Made by a program: the position numbers and the translations under genes. Of a DNA stretch of 64,000 nucleotides, positions 59,546 to 64,000 are shown in pieces. This stretch comes from DATEKX01 sp963726785 (GTDB lineage Bacteria; Acidobacteriota; Blastocatellia; UBA7656). Below the pieces are notes generated by a model that worked only from the letters and a program-made list of their open reading frames with translations, did no database searches and was not told the DNA's origin. The stretch lies in NCBI GenBank assembly GCA_963726785.1, contig CAVSDJ010000008.1, forward strand, positions 1,612,001 to 1,676,000. Direction: 5' to 3'. Every line of letters starts with the position of its first letter. Positions within the stretch are counted from its first letter, which is position 1.

Positions 59546-60100
59546 ATGAAACGAAGATTTTTATTCTTAATATTTGCGCTCGCAATTGTTACATTCGGTT
59601 GTTCGACCGACAGCAGAGATTCTGGCACTGTAAAGCCTGCGGTGGAAGTTGAAAAAGAAGATGGCTCGCTGGTAGCTGTCAGCACCGGGCAGAACGGGAT
59701 TAAGTCGGAATCAAGGACATTCCCCGCAGGCGATGTCTCTCGCGCAACTCGCATCACTTATCCTGATGGCAAACGCAGAGCGCTTGTCGAATTTCGAGAG
59801 GGAGGGCGATCAATAGAGTTAAAAGAGCAGAATGATGTTGATAGTCTCATGGAAGCCTCTGCTGACAGCATAAAAAGTGCAGCGACGAAAACGTGGGAAG
59901 CAACGAAAACAGTTGGCGAGAAGATAAGCGATAAGACGGCTAATACGGCGAAAGAAGTTGGCGACAAAGCAAAGAGCGGAGCAGAAGCAACAAAAGACGC
60001 CGCTGCTGGTGCAGCCGAAGCGACTGGCAAAGGAATCAAGAAAGCAGGCAAGGCAGTAAAGAAAGCCGGAGAGAAGATAAAGGAAAAGGTTAATCCTTAG
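59546..60100 (+). CDS. predicted lipoprotein with alanine/lysine-rich LEA-like helical tail
   Basis: A 184-residue protein from ATG 59546 (GGAGAGGCG upstream). Lipoprotein signal MKRRFLFLIFALAIVTFGC with the Cys at 19. A beta-rich part (about 30-90: VKPAVEVEKEDGSLVAVSTGQNGIKSESRTFPAGDVSRATRITYPDGKRRALVEFREGG) is followed by a long amphipathic tail (about 105-184) of repeated 11-residue-like units with AKE/TKDAA/KKAGKAVKKAGEKIKEK, reminiscent of LEA/apolipoprotein-like stress proteins. Outer- or inner-membrane anchoring is inferred; the function is unknown. Confidence 0.68.
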   Translation: MKRRFLFLIFALAIVTFGCSTDSRDSGTVKPAVEVEKEDGSLVAVSTGQNGIKSESRTFPAGDVSRATRITYPDGKRRALVEFREGGRSIELKEQNDVDSLMEASADSIKSAATKTWEATKTVGEKISDKTANTAKEVGDKAKSGAEATKDAAAGAAEATGKGIKKAGKAVKKAGEKIKEKVNP

Positions 60101-60232
60101 TCTCACGTTCGAGAAACGAACGCGAGACCAGCCCGCTTTGAGAACGATTTGGGGGGATTCTTGAAGCGGGCCTCCTTATGTTCACGCATTCCTCAAGTGC
60201 GGCCCAGCCGATTGATGGATTATAATGAAGCA

Positions 60233-61078
60233 ATGAGCGACAACGAGAGGAACGTCCTTGAAGAGTGGCGCGGGTCTGCGCCTTATTGGGAGAAAAACGC
60301 CGATACTATTCGCGCTATGTTTGCGCCCATCACACGAGCATTGATCAAGGCAGCCGAAATCAAAACGGGTCAGAGCGTGCTTGATGTAGCAGGAGGCACG
60401 GGCGAGCCTTCGCTCACGATTGCCGAAATAGTCGGCCAGTCAGGCCGTGTCGTCTGCACCGACGCTGTGGCCGAGATGGTCGCCACAGCCGAGCGCGAAG
60501 CTGATCGTCGCAAACTCGGCAACATTGAGTTTCGCCAGTGCCTGGCCGATTCCCTGCCCTTTCACGATAATAAGTTCGATGTGATAGTCAGCCGACTTGG
60601 CGCGATGTTCTTCCCCGACACGGCTGCTGCGCTTGGCGAAATGTTGCGTGTCGCAACTCCCGGCGGTCGCGTGGCGCTTGTCGTTTGGGGTGTGAAAGAG
60701 GCTAACCCTTTTTTCAGCACGGTCACGGAAGTCATGTCACGTTACGTGGAATCGCCGCCCGAAGACCCAAACGGGCCGGGCGCGTTTCGATTCGCCGAAA
60801 GCGGTAAGCTTTTGCGCTTGCTCGAAGCAGCAGGCGCGGTTGATATAAACGAGCAAGTGGTCAATTTTCAAATCCAGGCGGCTCTCACGCCTCGCGAGTT
60901 CTGGCCTTTGCGCGTTGAGATCAGCGATTCGCTTCGGACTAAAGCGTCGCGCCTCACCCCTGCGCAATTGTCACAAGTAGCCGGAGAAGTCGAGGAAGCC
61001 GTGCGCGAGCACTTCTCTGAAGGGCGCATGAGTTTTCCGGCGCAAGTGATAATAGTGAGCGCAAAGAAAACCACATAA
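60233..61078 (+). CDS. class I SAM-dependent methyltransferase
   Basis: A 281-residue protein from ATG 60233; an earlier in-frame ATG adds 28 non-family residues. Rossmann-type SAM-binding motif I VLDVAGGTGEPSLTIAEIVG (about 48-68), motif II region VCTDAVAEMVATAEREADRRKLGNIEFRQCLADSLPFHDNKFDVIVSRLGAMFFPDTAAALGEMLRVATPGGRVALVVWG (UbiE/COQ5-like). The C-terminal part is helical. The methyl acceptor is unknown. No typical Shine-Dalgarno is evident before the chosen start. Confidence 0.85.
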   Translation: MSDNERNVLEEWRGSAPYWEKNADTIRAMFAPITRALIKAAEIKTGQSVLDVAGGTGEPSLTIAEIVGQSGRVVCTDAVAEMVATAEREADRRKLGNIEFRQCLADSLPFHDNKFDVIVSRLGAMFFPDTAAALGEMLRVATPGGRVALVVWGVKEANPFFSTVTEVMSRYVESPPEDPNGPGAFRFAESGKLLRLLEAAGAVDINEQVVNFQIQAALTPREFWPLRVEISDSLRTKASRLTPAQLSQVAGEVEEAVREHFSEGRMSFPAQVIIVSAKKTT

Positions 61079-61084
61079 CACGTC

Positions 61085-61111
61085 GTTGAAGTTCGACATT
61101 TGTGCTATAAT
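61085..61111 (+). promoter_or_regulatory. extended -10 promoter upstream of the BI-1 family gene
   Basis: TGCTATAAT (61103-61111) is an extended -10; TTGAAG at 61085-61090 with a 15-base spacer is a weak -35. It lies about 80 bases before the ATG. Confidence 0.55.
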
Positions 61112-61190
61112 TTTTATATCTCAACATTCTCGAAAGCGGTGGCCCTAGGTTCCACGCGAGATGAGTTAGAGACAAACAGGAGATTTTTAA

Positions 61191-61931
61191 ATGAGTGACT
61201 TTGATCGTCAAAAGCACAATTATTCGCAGCCTAATGCTTGGTCGCCTGAAGAAGGCACGCGCCCTCTTCAACCGCGAACAGCGAGCGAAGTGACCGTAGG
61301 CGAGCGCGTGGATTTCATTCGTAAAGTCTATGCGCTGTTTTTTGCCGCAACGCTTTTCGCCATTGGCGGAGCGTTTATAGGACTCACCTTTGAGCCGCTG
61401 ATGGTTGCAGTAGCCCAACACTACTGGATCACGCTAATCCTGCTGATAGGCGGTGTGATGGCCGCGCAGGCCGTACGCCACGTGCCGGTCGTGAATCTTT
61501 TCGCGTTATTCGGATTCACTACGATGACGGGCGTAATCATTTCGCCTCTACTTTACTACGTCAGCCAGACGAACCCGAACTCGATACTTCAAGCGGGCGT
61601 GCTGACCGTAGGGATTTTCGGCGGATTGACTGCTTACGTCTTTTTGTCGAATCGCGATTTCAGTTTCCTGCGCGGGATGGTGACGGTGGGATTGATCGTC
61701 GTAGTCCTTGCCGGTTTACTCAACGTGCTGCTGGTCGGCTCGATGGGAATTTCGTTTGCGATTTCGATAGCGGTGTTGCTGCTCTTTTCAGGCTTCGTGC
61801 TCTATGACACGTCGAACATCATTCGCCGCTACCCCACAAACGAATACGTCGCAGGCGCATTGGATCTTTACCTCGATGCGTTCAATATGTTTCTTGCGCT
61901 GCTTCGCATACTGAACGCGGGCAGACGCTGA
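61191..61931 (+). CDS. Bax inhibitor-1 / YccA family membrane protein
   Basis: A protein of 246 residues. About 50 soluble N-terminal residues, then seven hydrophobic helices (about 55-240) with the family's LFGFTTMTGVIISPLL and FVLYDTSNIIRRYPTNEYVAGALDLYLDAFNMFLALLRIL signature at the C-terminus, including the two acidic pH-sensor residues known in this family. GGAGATTTTTAA precedes the ATG. In bacteria these proteins leak calcium or inhibit FtsH; the specific role here is not evident. Confidence 0.92.
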   Translation: MSDFDRQKHNYSQPNAWSPEEGTRPLQPRTASEVTVGERVDFIRKVYALFFAATLFAIGGAFIGLTFEPLMVAVAQHYWITLILLIGGVMAAQAVRHVPVVNLFALFGFTTMTGVIISPLLYYVSQTNPNSILQAGVLTVGIFGGLTAYVFLSNRDFSFLRGMVTVGLIVVVLAGLLNVLLVGSMGISFAISIAVLLLFSGFVLYDTSNIIRRYPTNEYVAGALDLYLDAFNMFLALLRILNAGRR

Positions 61932-61996
61932 TGATCTCTGGTTGCGGGTTGATTTGAAATCTCGAATCCGAAATTTCAAATTGATCCGCAACCGCT

Positions 61997-62737
61997 TCAT
62001 TCCCCGCGAGCGAGCCTGCCGAGCGCGCCGCCCGGATGCCACTTGGCGTACTGCTCGCGCGTCAATCCTTTATGCGCTTCGAGCGCGACCGAAAGCGCGC
62101 ACAACACGTAAATCTTCGCCAATATGCTTGCGCGCGGTACAAGGTTCAGAGTCCCGCCTTCGTTATTGACTCCGGCATACAAAAGTACTTCAGCCGCTTG
62201 CGCGAGCGGCGATTCGGGATTTCCCGATACGGCTATAATTTTTATGCCGAAGTCGCGCAGCACTTCGACAGCGTACAGCAACTCTGGCGTCGAGCCGCTG
62301 TTTGAAATCGCAATCGTTACGTCCGCTTTGCAAACCTGACCTGCCGAGCCGTGAACACATTCGGTTGCATGCAGAAAATAGGCTGGCGTGCCGGTGCTTG
62401 AAAGCAACGAAGCGACGTAGCGCGCGATGTGCTCGCTCTTTCCTATGCCGGTCACGTGGACGCGCCCGCCGCGAGACTCGCATTCGAGAATCAGGTCGGC
62501 AGCGCGTTCGATGGCCTCCGCTTCAGCCCGCGTCCGCAAACCCGATAACTCTTCTACAACTCTGTCAAAGAACGATTCGACCTCTTCGGTCGGACTGCTC
62601 TTTTTTTCAGTCGCGGCTGATTTATTCATCATGTCGTTCGACTCTTCAGCGTCAGTAGCAGGACTTGTAGCCTCATCAAGCTTTGACGATGTTATTGATA
62701 GCTCAGCGATAGACTTTCGTTCTTGTCTGGTTGACAT
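61997..62737 (-). CDS. SIS-domain sugar-phosphate isomerase (KdsD-like, no CBS domains)
   Basis: A protein of 246 residues. A variable acidic N-terminal part of about 50 residues is followed by a SIS domain (about 60-240) with ILECESRGGRVHVTGIGKSEHIARYVASLLSSTGTPAYFLHATECVHGSAG, VTIAISNSGSTPELLYAVEVLRDFGIKIIAVSGNPESPLAQAAEVLLYAGV and a C-terminal KWHPGGALGRLA, the last characteristic of arabinose-5-phosphate isomerases (KdsD/GutQ) in KDO synthesis. The two CBS domains of full-length KdsD are absent. Some organisms use such short forms; substrate identity is inferred. Confidence 0.85.
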   Translation of the reverse strand: MSTRQERKSIAELSITSSKLDEATSPATDAEESNDMMNKSAATEKKSSPTEEVESFFDRVVEELSGLRTRAEAEAIERAADLILECESRGGRVHVTGIGKSEHIARYVASLLSSTGTPAYFLHATECVHGSAGQVCKADVTIAISNSGSTPELLYAVEVLRDFGIKIIAVSGNPESPLAQAAEVLLYAGVNNEGGTLNLVPRASILAKIYVLCALSVALEAHKGLTREQYAKWHPGGALGRLARGE

Positions 62738-62788
62738 AAGTTAAATATGGGAGTGGCTTGATAGAATATGTTGCGGCAACGCGCCACG

Positions 62789-63619
62789 TCAAGGCGCGAT
62801 TGCCAGCACGCGGGCCGGGCTGCCCGAGCCGTTTTCAATTGGCAACGCGCCTACAAAGATTGCCGCGCCGCGCGCAGGCAGCTTGTCGAGATTAGCAAGG
62901 TTCTCCAAGTGGTAAAGAGAGGATCCATGCGAGACGTGATGCCCTGAGAAATCTTTCGACGGGCCGTAATCAATCGAGAGAGTGTCAATGCCGAGCGCGA
63001 CGACTTTCAAGTTTTTAGCAAGGTACGAGATAGCCTGCTGAGAGTATCCGGGGAAATGCATGACTCCCGCCTGGTCTGCGTTACGATATTTATCCGCATT
63101 GTTCCATCGCTCGCTCCACCCCGTCAGCAACAACACAGCAGCGCCTTGCGGAATCGCTCCATCGCGCTCCGATTGACGAACATCTTCAAGGGTGAGTTGA
63201 TAATCAGGATTGGCTTTGACCTTTGCGCGAACATCAATCACGACGGCGGGCGCGACAAGCCGCTTGACTTCGATTGTGTCAATCGTCTCTCGGCCTTTGA
63301 CGAAATGGCCCGGCGAGTCAACGTGTGTGCCGAAATGTTCAGGCACGCGAAACGCCCCGGCGGCGTACCCATCGCGATCATAATCGGCAAGCTTCTCGTA
63401 GCGCCACAGGTCGCGCTCGCCGCCATAGGCAGGCACATTCGCGTTGAGCTTGTGCGAGAGATCAATTATGCGCGCCTCGCCTTTGAACGCACGTTCGAGC
63501 AAGCCGTTGCCACTCGCGGCTTTTTGTTTTCGTTGAGCGTTGGCACTGGCAACCAGGCCAAAGGCTAAGAAAAGAATTATGGTGATGGTTGAAAGCTTCT
63601 CTGCGCGCTGCAGAATCAT
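62789..63619 (-). CDS. exported cyclase-family (kynurenine formamidase-like) hydrolase
   Basis: A 276-residue protein from ATG 63619 (AGGAGG upstream, spacing 6). Signal peptide to about 29 (IILFLAFGLVASANA). The Cyclase-family fold shows the metal-binding motif HFGTHVDSPGHF (HxGTHxDxPxH), IIDLSHKLNANVPAYGG, VLLLTGWSERW, HFPGYSQQAISYLAKNLKVVALGIDTLSID and LYHLENLANLDKLPARGAAIFVGALPIENGSGSPARVLAI at the end. These enzymes hydrolyse N-formylkynurenine or related amides and lactones with a divalent metal; the substrate here is unknown. Secreted members are common in this lineage. Confidence 0.9.
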   Translation of the reverse strand: MILQRAEKLSTITIILFLAFGLVASANAQRKQKAASGNGLLERAFKGEARIIDLSHKLNANVPAYGGERDLWRYEKLADYDRDGYAAGAFRVPEHFGTHVDSPGHFVKGRETIDTIEVKRLVAPAVVIDVRAKVKANPDYQLTLEDVRQSERDGAIPQGAAVLLLTGWSERWNNADKYRNADQAGVMHFPGYSQQAISYLAKNLKVVALGIDTLSIDYGPSKDFSGHHVSHGSSLYHLENLANLDKLPARGAAIFVGALPIENGSGSPARVLAIAP

Positions 63620-63679
63620 AGACGGCCTCCTATAAACACCGGGAATAAAATTTCCGAAGCGCCTGGGGCGCAACTACAT

Positions 63680-64000
63680 TTTTTGAAAGCACTAAAATGT
63701 AACACGTTCGTTAAATTGATTCTATTTTAATAGCGGCTCGCGTTCTGGCAAATCAATTGCAAATAAGCAGTCAGCGCCGACGCTTGTCTGAAGCAGTTAT
63801 TAATAGCGCGGCTACTAGGATTAGCCGCATCCTCGTGATGCGTAACGAGAAACTTGAACGGCAGCTTATCGCAATGGTTTTCAAGGCGTCATGATGTATG
63901 AAGTTATTGCATAGTTAAATGGAAAAAATGGCACAGTAAGCAATCAAGCCTGAGCCACCTTAATTGTCGGCATCTATCCGCCCCGTCCGGGATGCTCTGA
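63680..64000. other. right-edge intergenic region
   Basis: About 320 bases to the window edge with no supported gene. A 20-codon tail (NEKLERQLIAMVFKAS, stop near 63895) may be the end of a decayed gene, but it matches nothing I recognise. Confidence 0.3.

Overview
The window looks like a chromosomal segment of an environmental Gram-negative bacterium, most likely an acidobacterium of the Blastocatellia type. The clues are an Oar-type TonB-dependent receptor with an N-terminal carboxypeptidase-regulatory-like domain, large secreted FG-GAP/VCBS and YVTN proteins, a propeller-type sensor kinase with a NarL/LuxR regulator, a winged-helix/TPR regulator, DUF4097 and cytochrome P460 proteins, and a mix of housekeeping genes and decayed accessory DNA. 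The assignment rests on gene families only; no rRNA gene is present.

Layout. 0-12 kb: a small secreted protein, a flavin amine-oxidase-like enzyme, a frameshifted HAD phosphatase, an IS5-type transposase stump next to a short palindromic element, and a roughly 2,700-residue secreted gene (three seven-bladed FG-GAP propellers, Ig/cadherin-like linkers, C-terminal gingipain-type C25 protease) split by one frameshift. 12-19.4 kb: purE-purK, then on the minus strand infC-rpmI-rplT-pheS-pheT-zapB-like-zapA, with an ATC start for infC and long palindromes in two of its gaps. 19.4-28.2 kb: a second copy of the palindromic element, DUF4126, a Tat-exported intradiol dioxygenase, a DUF4097 protein, a 14-repeat WD40-caspase protein and an ABC-F ATPase. 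28.2-30.1 kb: gene debris (beta-helix remnant, broken winged-helix/TPR regulator).

30.06-40.3 kb is a probable integrated island. A perfect 48-bp direct repeat at its two ends covers the 3' half of tRNA-Val(GAC), the intact tRNA lies at the right end, and a truncated tyrosine recombinase sits beside it. Its cargo is a propeller histidine kinase and a NarL/LuxR regulator (both frameshifted), a cluster of NarL-like heptamers, a single-domain receiver, a YVTN/HYR secreted protein with a dead partial duplicate, an M14 zinc carboxypeptidase and a secreted OB-fold-like protein. 40.5-48 kb: a URO-D family protein, a DUF1223 membrane fusion, cytochrome P460, an AraC regulator and the TonB receptor. 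48-64 kb: two hypothetical exported proteins, the primary sigma factor, MarR plus GH13 glycosidase, hslVU with an FN3 lipoprotein, a KAS II-type synthase, a frameshifted YceI, DoxX, a lipoprotein, a methyltransferase, a BI-1 family protein, a SIS-domain isomerase and a cyclase-family hydrolase.

Single-base frame breaks recur in otherwise well-conserved genes (HAD, C25/FG-GAP, DUF4097, histidine kinase, response regulator, YceI). Several look like one surplus base and one like a missing base. Sequencing or assembly indels must be excluded before these are called pseudogenes. The best candidates for unusual biology are the triple-propeller gingipain-like protein, the double-propeller WD40-caspase, the tRNA-Val island with its NarL-box cluster, and the palindromic mobile element.
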